In this document: in pieces, positions 20,916 through 30,686 of the stretch
Layout of the letters: every line of letters begins with the position of its first letter
How positions within the stretch are numbered: the first letter of the stretch is position 1
Assembly: GCA_032718475.1 (NCBI GenBank)
Contig: JAUCBJ010001237.1
Span: 50,496 to 114,495 of the forward strand
DNA: 64,000 nucleotides
Origin: Nemertoderma westbladi
Lineage: Eukaryota; Xenacoelomorpha; Nemertodermatida; Nemertodermatidae
Reading direction: 5' to 3'
Notes under the pieces: model-generated
Database searches by the model: none
Told to the model about the DNA's origin: nothing
What the model saw: the letters and a program-made list of their open reading frames with translations, nothing else
Program-made: the position numbers and the translations under genes

Positions 20916-23900
20916 TTAAGTTGGGGAGTCCCTAGATGTTTGTTGGATTAGGGAGGTGGTCGTGGGAAGAGTATCTTGTCTCCCATAGTTTCCGGAGAGT
21001 TCTCTGTCTCTTTCCAGTAAACATAAACGACCCACCGGGCGATTGAGCTGCTGCGTCTCGAAGACAATTCCTGGTTTCTTGAAGTTACGTCGCATGACGA
21101 CGAGTTCTACCGATCGCACCAAACCGTCCTCCGAGATATGCGTCTCGATTATACGACCTGTCTGCCACCGCTTACGGGGAAGATCCACATCCACAATAAG
21201 CACCATGTCTCCAGCGCTGACGTTTTCTTGCTGCGCAAACCACTTAGTTCGAAGTTGTAGCGTGGGCAGATAATGTTTTTCGAAATGGTCAGCGAAACGA
21301 CGGGATAACAACTGCATGAGTTGCCAAGTTTGTCGGCAGTATTCGTCTCCGTCTGTGATTTCCGATTGGGGGAGCATGGCTACAGGTTTCTTCAGTAGGA
21401 AGTGCGCGGGTGTTAGCGCTTCCAGGGAATCAGGACTCGATGAGACTGGCATAAGCGGTCTCTCGTTGAGATAGGCGGCGATTTCTTCCATTAACGTCCA
21501 CAAAAGTTCGTCGGTGAGATAAGCGCGGCAAGGCACTATAAAATGAAATGCTGTCTTCACGCTTCTTATTAATCTCTCCCAACTTCCTCCCCACCAAGGG
21601 GCGTCGGCGGCGTTGAAGGTCCAACTAGACGCTGTTACTCGTAGTTGGTCATCCACCTGTCTTTGGTTCCAATCTTTGACGTAAGCTTTGATTTCATTGT
21701 TGGCGCCAATGAAGTTTGTTCCTTTATCGGATCTCATCGTGTTACTAGTGCCAAAGCGAGCGATCTGTCGTCGTAAGCTTAATAGAAAGCTGTTGGTGGA
21801 TAAATCGTTCACCATATCGAGATGGATGGCTCTACAAGTCATACAAACAAAGATTACACACCATCTCTTGACTATAGTCCTAGCACGATATACTTCAATA
21901 GGGCCAAATAAATCCACACCGGTATTAGTAAAGGGTGGTTCATAAAAGCTTACTCGTTCCCTAGGTAATTCTGCCTCTCTCTGTGTTAAAGGCCTACTGA
22001 ATGCTTTCCTACAGGGTATACAGTTCCGAAGAACTTGGTTCAGAGCTCTACGGGGTTTATAAAAATAATAGCGAGTTCGAATTTCGCTAAGAACTCGTTC
22101 TCTACCAGCATGATAAAGTTTGCTGTGAACATCTACAATCATCTTGACTTGTATTTCAAGATTTCTAATGAGTATGGGGAACTTAGTATCAAAGGATAAT
22201 GGTGCATTCGTTAACCTTCCTCCAACACGTATCAACCCATCTATCATTGTGCTAGAGAAACGATCCCTTAAGCGCATCTGTGGATTTCTCAACAACAGGA
22301 AATACTTATCGGAATCTTCATAGCATTGTAAGAGTCTCAGTATCTGTTTGTTGGTTTCTTCATGCTCCTGATAACTGATCTTCTCCTTCAGAAACTTGTC
22401 GGGTACCTTATATTTTGGGAGGTCTTTAATAACATGGACCTGAACTGATGTAATTGGAGCGGTATCACCCTTTGTTTTCATCCTAGAGTAGTGATGGTGA
22501 AAACATCTCTTTAAATATGTAACGGCCTTACAGAGCCGATTCCTAGAACTGTTGTGATGTATCGCTCTCTGCAGAAGAGGTGAGAGTCCTTGCGAGATGT
22601 CAGGTATACCAGATTTCCAATCCTTATCACGGATTTCCACAACGAGTTTATTTGTGGCTGTGGGTTTCTGATCCAAAGCTTCGTCTCCGGAAGTATGTAG
22701 TACAGACAGATCTACTGTGGGTTTGAATAACTTCGATTTACTCGCCTGAGTTTTAGTTTTGACTTTCTCCGCTCCCTTGGCCTGTCTAATTTCTGCTGTA
22801 GTAAGATGAAGAGGCCATTCTTCTTCTTCTTTGTAGAGGAAGTCGGGTCCACCTAACCAGTCTGGAGTATCTACCAGTTCTTGTGGAGTTGCTCCCCGGG
22901 AAGCGATGTCCGCTGGATTAATCGTTCCGGGGCAATGTCTCCATTGATCCATCGTCGTGCGACTGAGTATAATAGCTACTCTGTTGGTAACGAAGACGCT
23001 GAACTGACAGACTTCATTGGTTATATACTCCAGCACGAGTAAAGCGTCGGTCCAATAGACAGTTTTCTCCAGGGGATAGTCGATCTGTTCTGTTACATTC
23101 CGGCCGATGGCTGTAGCGTATAGAGCCGCTTTTAACTCCGCTCGAGGAACTTTCAACTTGTTGTTTATTAATGCCTTAGAGGTAACCAAGGCGACTTTAA
23201 TTCCGTCCGGAGTTTCCACCCTTAGGTAGGCTACTATACCGATTCCCATATCGCTGGCGTCTCCAAACACATGGAGTTGATATGAATACGTAGGGAGAAC
23301 ATGACCAAAATATGAACGGGAAATTATGAAGTTTTCGATGGCTGGTAGAGAATCTTCCCATTTCATCCATTTCTTTAATAATTCTCCCTTAAGTGGATCG
23401 TCCCATGAGTGGTTTTCAAGCCACATTTGTTGTACTAAACTCCGAGCAATCAATATAACTGGGCTAATAAATCCCAATGGATCGAAATAAGTGCTCAGGA
23501 TACTTAAACAAATCCGTTTAGTCCGAACTGGATTATCTCGCTGTTTTAATTGGAAAAACAGGACGTCTCTTTCTGTATCCCATTTCAAACCAAGGGTCTT
23601 AGTCTCTGGGAGATCATCTTTTATTAGATCTAGGTCTTTTGTTCCTCGATCTTCTACCGGGATCGACTCCAGAAACTCACGGGAGTTGCTGGTGAATTTA
23701 GTTAATCGAAATCCACCTTTCTTTAAGCATTCTACCGTTCCTTTAGCGACCTCAATGGCTTCTTCGACTGATGGAAGGGACTTCAGATTATCATCCATGT
23801 AGATGTCTCGTTTGATATTGTCGATCACTTCTTTAGAGAAGGCGTCTCGGTTGTCATCCGCAGTAGTACGCACCACGGAACAGGCGTTTGAAGGGCTCGA

Positions 23901-24404
23901 GATTATCCCAAAAGCTTGGATGGTCATCCAGTACTCCACCGGTTTCTTATTGAGGTCTCCTTCAGGCCACCACAAAAATCGTAGGCTATCTCGATCCCTA
24001 TCCAGCGCTTTGACTTGTAAGAACATGCCTTCTATATCTGAGGCGAAAGCAATGGAGTATTGTCTTAATCGCAGTAGTATTCCCAACAAGGATTGGAGTA
24101 AGTTGGGTCCGGGTAACAATTCAGAATTAAGAGATTGGCCCATATAAAGGGCGGAACCGTCAAACACCACTCGCACTTCATGGGGTTTACCGGGTTTGGG
24201 AACGTAATGGTGAGTTAAGTAATACGTTCTCTCAGTTATAGGAGTTTCTTCCGGTACTAGCTCCGCATATCCCTTGCTAATAAACTTCTTCAACTGTGTT
24301 TTATACATTTCTTTAGCTGAAGAATTTGCCGTAAGGCGTCGATGTAGTTGAGCAATTCTTTTCTCCGCCAAAGGTCTGTTGTTAATAAACTTTGGTTCTC
24401 GCTT
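20916..24404 (-). CDS. pol: BEL/Pao Pol: RT, RNase H, integrase
   Basis: Continuation of the gag-pol frame after a TGA at 24405-24407. It begins in the conserved NNRPLAEKR segment. RT shows the AFASDIEGMFLQV block and catalytic YMDDN (near 23791). RNase H has HVFGDASDMGIG, a conserved glutamate in VPRAELKAA and VYWTDA. Integrase has the zinc-binding part (HAGRERVLSEIRTRYYF with CIPC), then TNTGVDLFGP, MRSDKGTNFIG and WWGGSWERLIRSVK, so all three catalytic acidic positions are likely present. The frame ends at 20916 after a C-terminal region with GDMVLIVDVDLPRKRWQTG. It makes cDNA from the element RNA and inserts it. Apart from the upstream stops this part looks intact over about 1160 codons. 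Confidence 0.93.
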   Translation of the reverse strand, partial: KREPKFINNRPLAEKRIAQLHRRLTANSSAKEMYKTQLKKFISKGYAELVPEETPITERTYYLTHHYVPKPGKPHEVRVVFDGSALYMGQSLNSELLPGPNLLQSLLGILLRLRQYSIAFASDIEGMFLQVKALDRDRDSLRFLWWPEGDLNKKPVEYWMTIQAFGIISSPSNACSVVRTTADDNRDAFSKEVIDNIKRDIYMDDNLKSLPSVEEAIEVAKGTVECLKKGGFRLTKFTSNSREFLESIPVEDRGTKDLDLIKDDLPETKTLGLKWDTERDVLFFQLKQRDNPVRTKRICLSILSTYFDPLGFISPVILIARSLVQQMWLENHSWDDPLKGELLKKWMKWEDSLPAIENFIISRSYFGHVLPTYSYQLHVFGDASDMGIGIVAYLRVETPDGIKVALVTSKALINNKLKVPRAELKAALYATAIGRNVTEQIDYPLEKTVYWTDALLVLEYITNEVCQFSVFVTNRVAIILSRTTMDQWRHCPGTINPADIASRGATPQELVDTPDWLGGPDFLYKEEEEWPLHLTTAEIRQAKGAEKVKTKTQASKSKLFKPTVDLSVLHTSGDEALDQKPTATNKLVVEIRDKDWKSGIPDISQGLSPLLQRAIHHNSSRNRLCKAVTYLKRCFHHHYSRMKTKGDTAPITSVQVHVIKDLPKYKVPDKFLKEKISYQEHEETNKQILRLLQCYEDSDKYFLLLRNPQMRLRDRFSSTMIDGLIRVGGRLTNAPLSFDTKFPILIRNLEIQVKMIVDVHSKLYHAGRERVLSEIRTRYYFYKPRRALNQVLRNCIPCRKAFSRPLTQREAELPRERVSFYEPPFTNTGVDLFGPIEVYRARTIVKRWCVIFVCMTCRAIHLDMVNDLSTNSFLLSLRRQIARFGTSNTMRSDKGTNFIGANNEIKAYVKDWNQRQVDDQLRVTASSWTFNAADAPWWGGSWERLIRSVKTAFHFIVPCRAYLTDELLWTLMEEIAAYLNERPLMPVSSSPDSLEALTPAHFLLKKPVAMLPQSEITDGDEYCRQTWQLMQLLSRRFADHFEKHYLPTLQLRTKWFAQQENVSAGDMVLIVDVDLPRKRWQTGRIIETHISEDGLVRSVELVVMRRNFKKPGIVFETQQLNRPVGRLCLLERDRELSGNYGRQDTLPTTTSLIQQTSRDSPT

Positions 24405-24866
24405 TCAGAAAGGAAGTTCGATCTCATACCTTCCTTGATCTTTAAGAAAACGAGTAGTTGTCGCTTGGATCTGCTTGGCTCTTTCTTCCTCCACCGATAG
24501 GGCCTTATCGTAGGAGTTGGGCTCTACGACCTCTTGAGTAAAGAATCTCACGGCATGTTCATCCCGAGTCTTGGCATTATAACGTTCAATGACGTCATTA
24601 AGCTCGTCGTTATAGTCGTCTCGCTCAGATGGGTGAAGGAGTTGACATAAGTTCACTTGATTTTGCCAAGTCTCGCTTTCCTTAAGGAGATCGATGGCAT
24701 TCTCCTCATCAAAAAGTTGATGTATATTGTCGTTGTCTGAGGAGTATGGAGTTCCCTCAGTTGGATCGTCGAACTCACTGTTCTCAACTTCCCATTCTCG
24801 TGCTTGATATACTTGGTCTTTCGGTAATCTTTCCATTAGAGTTCTACGGGAAGGGCCAGTAAAGTA
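24405..24866 (-). CDS. BEL/Pao Pol N-terminal linker between two stops
   Basis: Same frame as gag and pol, between the TAG at 24867-24869 and the TGA at 24405-24407. It reads YFTGPSRRTLMERLPKDQ and ends RYEIELPF, the connection of protease to RT seen in BEL/Pao polyproteins. The TAG stands exactly where these proteins normally have Trp (the GW of the LGW motif), so TGG to TAG is the simplest origin. The TGA follows ELPF and could come from CGA or TGG. An internal ATG at 24836 exists but need not be used. Confidence 0.85.
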   Translation of the reverse strand, partial: YFTGPSRRTLMERLPKDQVYQAREWEVENSEFDDPTEGTPYSSDNDNIHQLFDEENAIDLLKESETWQNQVNLCQLLHPSERDDYNDELNDVIERYNAKTRDEHAVRFFTQEVVEPNSYDKALSVEEERAKQIQATTTRFLKDQGRYEIELPF

Positions 24867-27800
24867 CTAACCTACTCTAGTTCTTCCCGCATAAACTTGT
24901 AGAGGTTGCGGTTGAGCAGGTCGTTTCTCTAATGTCTCGAGCGCTTCATGCGCATTTTGACCGATGAGTATTTGCACTCCAGGATAATCTGTCTGGAATC
25001 GAGGTATCTTAAGATGTTGGATGCTCTCATCCTCGTCCCAATTATAAAGGTCTGCTTGAGTAGTAGCGAAGTTCTTTATAGCCACCATTTTCACTGACCT
25101 TATGCTATGTTCTCCTAGCTCGTCCTGGGGGGTGGACAACGCACCTATATAATAATCCGCTGTTACTGTGGATTTCCAAACTTGCATAATTCCTGACATG
25201 TTTAGCTTAGTTCGGAACTTGGGTTGTCCATCGAATATGTCTTCGGCTAGCTCTTTGTCGATGAATGTTCCTGTACTACCGGAGTCAAGGAGGGCGTTCA
25301 CTACATAACTCCTTTTCGGTCCGTGGACCCTTACCTGTACCACAGGAAATTCTCTAATCCCTACATTGGAAGTTGGCGCTTTCCAAAATGGTTGTCGATC
25401 AGAAGTGGTTAGAGCGAGGTCAATGTCTGTATCTTTTTCATAGATGAGTGCTCGATACACTGTGGTATTTATCATGTAACAGGATTCGTTTTCGTCGGAG
25501 AACTCGTCCGTGTAGAATCCTTCCATCTCAGATTGATCAGTGTCGTTCACATCACTGAATTGGACATGTAGTTCGGAATCACTTACCTGACTCGGACTAT
25601 TTCGCTCGAATTCAGTGTGCAACAAGATATGATGTTTCGCACCGCACTTGGCACATCTTGTGTCAGAGTAACAGGTTCGCCGTTGGTGTCCTTGTCTGAG
25701 GCAATTATAGCACAACCGCTTGTCCCACATGACTTCACGTCTCTCAGTTAATGATTTCTTTAGAAATTCATCACACATATTTAAGCGATGGGTCCCGTCA
25801 CATAGCGCACATTTCGGTTTGATGTTACTCACCTTACTCTGAGTCACATTGTGTACACTTGCTTTTTCTTCGGGCTTTCTCACCTGAATTCTCTTGGGAG
25901 ACGTAGGAGGAGTTTTTCTTACCTGTTCTCTCCTGTCATTTGTTCGAGACTTGAATTTACTTACCTGATCTTTTGGCATTTTATTTACGTAATAAGCGCG
26001 GTCAGTGTCTTTCCCGCTATCTTCTCCTTGAGAAGTCTGGCTTTCGCCATCATCTGTATAACACACTGGTGTTACCTTTCTCCTAGCGACGGGTTTTTCA
26101 CTTACCTTGTTTTCCGGTGTCTTCTCTCTGGACAGTTTCAGGAGCTGTAATTTCACTTCTCCATCTAGGAATGACATGAGATCAGCCATGGTAGGGTCTC
26201 GTCGTTGTTGTTCCATCATATATAACACTTTCTTATCCCAGCGTGTACCTACTCCACCCTTCGGTAAAGTAGAAGCCACTGCTCTAATAACCATAGTATT
26301 CTGATACTCATGAGACTTACCTAGCCAATCTAATTGTCTGCAGATCTCCTGAATCTCATCGGAAAACTCTATAATTCCGCTGCTAATAAATTTTCGGGGC
26401 GCTACCAACTTTGCATACAAATACCCAGCTATGTTATTCCTATTACCATACCTGATGTTTAGTGTATCCCAAACTTGTCTTAATCCGTCTGGATGTCCAA
26501 TAAACTTTAACGCCATTAACTTGGGAGATCCTTCCAAGCACTCGATGAGGAATCTAAGTTTCTCTCCATTAGATAGCACAGAGTTCTGTATGTTATCTTT
26601 GTAATATTCATTAAAAGGTAACCATTTCATCTCATCTCCATTGAACTTGACGATCTCTCCCACCTTTACCGCTTGCCGGGCTTCGGTTCTAGCCATTTGA
26701 CGCGTAAAACTTTCTTGGGCCATCGTGTTATTTAATATCGAGTTATCGGTATATAAATTTCTCGGATTATGATCCGGTCTATAGGGAATATCATTATCAA
26801 CAGGTCTATAATTACCCTTAATAGGGTTCACTATAGGAGTTTCTACTTCGCTAGCAGTATAGATGCGTGTAGGCTCCACACCTTGCGCATGAGATACTTC
26901 AGACCTAACAGGTTGACACATGGTTACAGGGGGTGGTGGTATACCCCTTTGTGTATTTACTAATTTATCGCGTTGTAGCGCGATACTTTGCTGCACTTCT
27001 TGCAACTCTAGCCTACTTTCCCTTACTGTGCCTTTGAATTGTTGAACAGTCTCCTGCATCTGTCCGAGCAGGAGATCCATCCCCCGTCGTCTCTCATCCA
27101 CCCATTCAACCGCCGAAGCGGGATTCGCCAACGTTGTAGCGGGCGGACGAGGGACAACGGGCGACAAATCATGAATATTTCGCTCGGAGTCTAGGGTGTG
27201 AACTGTCTCACGGACTGTTCTGCTGGGCACAGGTAGCTTAGTGCTGTGCAAAGGGAATTGAGAGGTAGGTTCAGGGAGTACAGGTGTCTCTATGACCGAA
27301 AGGGTGGCTTCGGGAACAGACCTAACTATTTCGGGCTCATCTACTATAGTAGGGAGTCTCTCTATTGTAATTATTTGGTCTGTAGGTTCTGTACTACCTA
27401 AGTTGGTGTTATTTAGTTGCCTTCTAACAGCTGGAGGCAAATCAGGCAATTTTTGACGGTGGGATGTTCTTTTACGTCTGCTTAGGCAAGATCGATTTCC
27501 TCCGCCTTCAGTGTCGGTGGTATCGCCTTCCTCAGATGATGTATAACCCTGTCTTTTGGGAGTAGATCGATTCATCATCTGCATATTACTAGCTGTTAAC
27601 TGTTTATTAAAGTTGTCTTGTTTCTCTTGAAGATTTTCCAACTCTAGTTGGGTTGTCTCTTCAGATGCCTTTCGTTCTGCTTCTGCCACTGCTATTTTTC
27701 TTTCCGCTTCGGCCGCCTTTCTTTCGGCTTCTACTGCTGCAGCTGCCACCTTTCTTTCCGCTTCGGCCGCCTTTCTTTCGGCTTCTACTGCTGCAGCTGC

Positions 27801-29105
27801 CACCTTTCTTTCCGCTTCGGCCGCCTTTCTTTCGGCTTCTACCGCCTTTCTTTCGGCTTCTACTGCTGCAGCTGCCGCTTTTGCCTCTGCCGCTGCCGCT
27901 TTTGCCTCTGCCGCTGCCTCTGCCGCTTTCTTTCTATCTTCTATACGTTTTTTCCTTACTTGTTCTTCTTGAACCTTAGCGATGCGGATGCTTTCATTGA
28001 ATTTAGCTTGGTTCGCAGCTAACCTATCCACATCGATTGCGTCCAACACACGCTGGGCTCCTTCACTATTAGGGCTAAGCCCCTCTAGTCTTCTCCGCAA
28101 CTCTTCATCACCTACGAAACGCTGATAGTCTGACAGATAGATGTCAATGGCATCCCTCTTATGCGGTTTCTCTGCCGTCGCTTCACTTTCCACTTGGGAA
28201 AAAGTAGCGTCTGTTGATTCTCCATGGGTTGAGCGCTCCTCCAGCTGAGCTTTCCACTGAGCTGTTCCTTGAACCTGGCGACTCACCCGTTGAAACCAAG
28301 TCTTTACGGCAACTTGCAACGACGTGTCTTGTCTTCTTTTAGAAGCCTCTTCAAAGGCTGATAATATTAGCCTGATTCGCAGAATTCTTTCTCTAACTTG
28401 ATAAAGCAGTTGTCCCTGCTCTTGAGGTCCTTGAGGTTGTTGTAACAGTTGTTTTTCTACTCGCTCCATAGAGCTGAAGAATCCCTGTGCGTATCCGGCT
28501 GTGGACCTCTTCCACACAGCTGGATCGATGGTTTCCTTGGCTACTCCCATCCGGTGTATGTCTTCCCAGGCAGCTTCTGATAAATCAAACGGGAGTCCGG
28601 GTCCGGGGAAGTTCCATTGCGACTCGACCATAGATTTCAGTTCTTCCTTTGTGTATCCCGCATAACTATCTTTAGTTGAGCGCTTACTTCTCGCCCAATC
28701 GATCTGGTGTTCTTCCACCGCGATCAATAACCTGGTGAGTACGGCTGCAGGAAGGATGAGAAGGGGATCCGAATAAACCGCATCAGTCATCCTTGCTCCG
28801 CGCTCGGGTGTCAGTTCTACAGTATCTTCACTACTGGAGCTGTCGGGCCGCTGAGAAATAAGTTCTTGGCTCACGGGTTGTTGCTGTTCCGCTGCTTCTT
28901 GGTCCCGCTTGACCCGGGCTCGAGTGCCTATGATAGACCTACGGTGCTGGACCAGCCTAGGTTCTGTTATTACTACTGGAGGGATGACTTTCCTCACAGT
29001 GGGAGGTGAACTGAACTTAGGAATAGATGGTTCTACACCTCTATCTGAGTCGCAGATAGTTACATCTAATAAACTGTCTGACAGGTTCTGCTTAGTATCA
29101 GACAT
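24867..29105 (-). CDS. gag: BEL/Pao Gag-protease
   Basis: 1412 codons from an ATG at 29105. The N-terminal third has predicted helices and an Ala/Glu/Arg-rich coiled coil (about residues 370-490) built from 18-residue repeats. A DUF1759-type Gag domain spans about residues 820-1000 (KFNGDEMKWLPFNEYY, WDTLNIRYGN). CCHC (CYNCLRQGHQRRTC, near residue 1131) and CCHH (CAKCGAKHHILLH) zinc fingers follow. The aspartic protease has ALLDSGSTGTFID near residue 1273. It packages the RNA and processes the polyprotein. The frame stops at a TAG where the LGW motif is expected. The Gag is long for this family, mainly because of its N-terminal part. Confidence 0.93.
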   Translation of the reverse strand: MSDTKQNLSDSLLDVTICDSDRGVEPSIPKFSSPPTVRKVIPPVVITEPRLVQHRRSIIGTRARVKRDQEAAEQQQPVSQELISQRPDSSSSEDTVELTPERGARMTDAVYSDPLLILPAAVLTRLLIAVEEHQIDWARSKRSTKDSYAGYTKEELKSMVESQWNFPGPGLPFDLSEAAWEDIHRMGVAKETIDPAVWKRSTAGYAQGFFSSMERVEKQLLQQPQGPQEQGQLLYQVRERILRIRLILSAFEEASKRRQDTSLQVAVKTWFQRVSRQVQGTAQWKAQLEERSTHGESTDATFSQVESEATAEKPHKRDAIDIYLSDYQRFVGDEELRRRLEGLSPNSEGAQRVLDAIDVDRLAANQAKFNESIRIAKVQEEQVRKKRIEDRKKAAEAAAEAKAAAAEAKAAAAAVEAERKAVEAERKAAEAERKVAAAAVEAERKAAEAERKVAAAAVEAERKAAEAERKIAVAEAERKASEETTQLELENLQEKQDNFNKQLTASNMQMMNRSTPKRQGYTSSEEGDTTDTEGGGNRSCLSRRKRTSHRQKLPDLPPAVRRQLNNTNLGSTEPTDQIITIERLPTIVDEPEIVRSVPEATLSVIETPVLPEPTSQFPLHSTKLPVPSRTVRETVHTLDSERNIHDLSPVVPRPPATTLANPASAVEWVDERRRGMDLLLGQMQETVQQFKGTVRESRLELQEVQQSIALQRDKLVNTQRGIPPPPVTMCQPVRSEVSHAQGVEPTRIYTASEVETPIVNPIKGNYRPVDNDIPYRPDHNPRNLYTDNSILNNTMAQESFTRQMARTEARQAVKVGEIVKFNGDEMKWLPFNEYYKDNIQNSVLSNGEKLRFLIECLEGSPKLMALKFIGHPDGLRQVWDTLNIRYGNRNNIAGYLYAKLVAPRKFISSGIIEFSDEIQEICRQLDWLGKSHEYQNTMVIRAVASTLPKGGVGTRWDKKVLYMMEQQRRDPTMADLMSFLDGEVKLQLLKLSREKTPENKVSEKPVARRKVTPVCYTDDGESQTSQGEDSGKDTDRAYYVNKMPKDQVSKFKSRTNDRREQVRKTPPTSPKRIQVRKPEEKASVHNVTQSKVSNIKPKCALCDGTHRLNMCDEFLKKSLTERREVMWDKRLCYNCLRQGHQRRTCYSDTRCAKCGAKHHILLHTEFERNSPSQVSDSELHVQFSDVNDTDQSEMEGFYTDEFSDENESCYMINTTVYRALIYEKDTDIDLALTTSDRQPFWKAPTSNVGIREFPVVQVRVHGPKRSYVVNALLDSGSTGTFIDKELAEDIFDGQPKFRTKLNMSGIMQVWKSTVTADYYIGALSTPQDELGEHSIRSVKMVAIKNFATTQADLYNWDEDESIQHLKIPRFQTDYPGVQILIGQNAHEALETLEKRPAQPQPLQVYAGRTRVG
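27705..27880 (-). repeat. 54-bp coding minisatellite in BEL Gag
   Basis: A 54-bp tandem unit (starts at 27721 and 27775, with a partial third) encodes 18-residue repeats of the type AEAERKVAAAAVEAERKA, forming a long charged helix. The period is a multiple of three and keeps the frame. Copy number probably varies between insertions. Confidence 0.85.
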
Positions 29106-30686
29106 GTTTGTTTACACAGTTGAATGCCTACTGCTATATTACAGTCTAAGCAAGTCTAGTAATTCAGTGTTAACTGCTAGCCTAGTAATTAATTACCGAT
29201 ACTGCTACTCAGTGTAGCGTGATATATATAATATTAGAATACCGGTATGCTTATGGTATATATAAGTATTATTACAGACTAGGTTTTTCACAGAAACCGG
29301 TATATAATTTTAGCACAAATATATATAAATATATAATAGGCCTATCGTGGATACCGGTATGCAGTTTACACTTATAGTATATATAAGTATAATTATTAAC
29401 TAGAATTAATTACAGAATACCGGTATGATTTCAGCACAAATATAAATATATAATAGTCCTATCGTGGATACCGGTATATCAATTATTTTAAATAATTGAA
29501 TTTCTGAATTTTAAGGGTTACTTGGTTACTTTAACTTACTTTATTACCGTTATTTAAGCAGTAGTCCAACTGATATTGAGACCTAATTATTATATGGCAG
29601 GCCTACTATTTATAAATCGTTTGAGTTGATTTATAATATATATATACCCGTTTAATGGGTTTTGTCAATGTTGAAATAAATGTTATTATTTCTGGGGGAG
29701 TCACTACACATAAGCTGTGCGCTCTCAGTGGAGTGCTACTTGTTAGACACTAAAACAAATAATTCTAATTTACCTAAGTTACTTAATACTACAAATTACG
29801 TACAATTCGGGTTGAGATTACAATCTCTAAATAAACACAAAATTTTAATTACAAATACACAAATACAAATTTTTAGGGTAATTTTACAAGAAGTCTACTA
29901 ACCAGCCTAACAAAGGGCTAGAATATCTGGTTATTACAACGGACAGGTTACTACGGTATTTGAAAATAATAAGTAGTAGTAAATATACTGCGCTGTCTAG
30001 ATAGGAAAATACCACCGCCTGACGACCTATAACCGTATCGCTATAGGTACTACGTTATGTATCACGGAGTGTTCCTACCTAGAAGTTAATAGAGCTAACG
30101 TACGTGCCTATTAACCACTTTACAACACAAATACTGCCTACACACTAATTGCTTTCGGAAAGCACTGTACACTAAACCCTAAATTAGGTACAAGTACTTG
30201 TATAACAAATAATTAGTAGTTAAAAATACTTGAACAGCCAAAAGAACCACGGTATCTGCTGGAGTGACCGGTGCACAAAATCACCAGTCTTTACCTACGC
30301 CAAGCAGCCCGTATAGTACCGGGGTTAGTTTAACTATAACGGTATGTATAACAAACACAATTACTGTAGGAATAAACTTGGGGATATGAATGTTGCGAAT
30401 AATCGCATAAACTCTGAATAATAAATATTACGCTACGCGTACAGACCATTCAAACAAAATGCAGACCAAATACTGACAGACTACTATCAAGCCCAAACAA
30501 TCTACGGTATATGTAGACTCCGAAATGGTTAAGTAGTATGCGTTCTAACCCAGTAGTACGACTTATTCTTTAGATGGGGGTTTACCTTACAGCGATGGCT
30601 GCCCCTACTTCCTAACCGTTCTTTATCGGACAGATGCTTTACACACACCGAAATTTCCTCAAACCCAACAACAGCCAGACAACTAT
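29106..30686 (-). other. BEL/Pao 5' leader
   Basis: 1.6 kb without a coding frame on the minus strand. It contains a duplicated ~100-bp segment (29280-29370 and 29375-29480, each with CCTATCGTGGATACCGGTAT and the word TATATATAAGTAT). On the minus strand TGGCTGTTGTTGGG begins about 9 nt past the right 2.6-kb repeat (plus-strand 30664-30677). It could be a primer binding site, but I could not match it to a tRNA 3' end. Confidence 0.5.

Noticed and set aside
27648-28022. Cys/Phe-rich plus-strand ORFs
   Set aside because: They are the antisense of the Ala/Glu/Arg coiled-coil repeats in BEL Gag.
30664-30677. BEL primer binding site TGGCTGTTGTTGGG
   Set aside because: Starts with TGG near the repeat end, but I could not fit its complement to tRNA acceptor and T-arm positions; kept only as a possibility.
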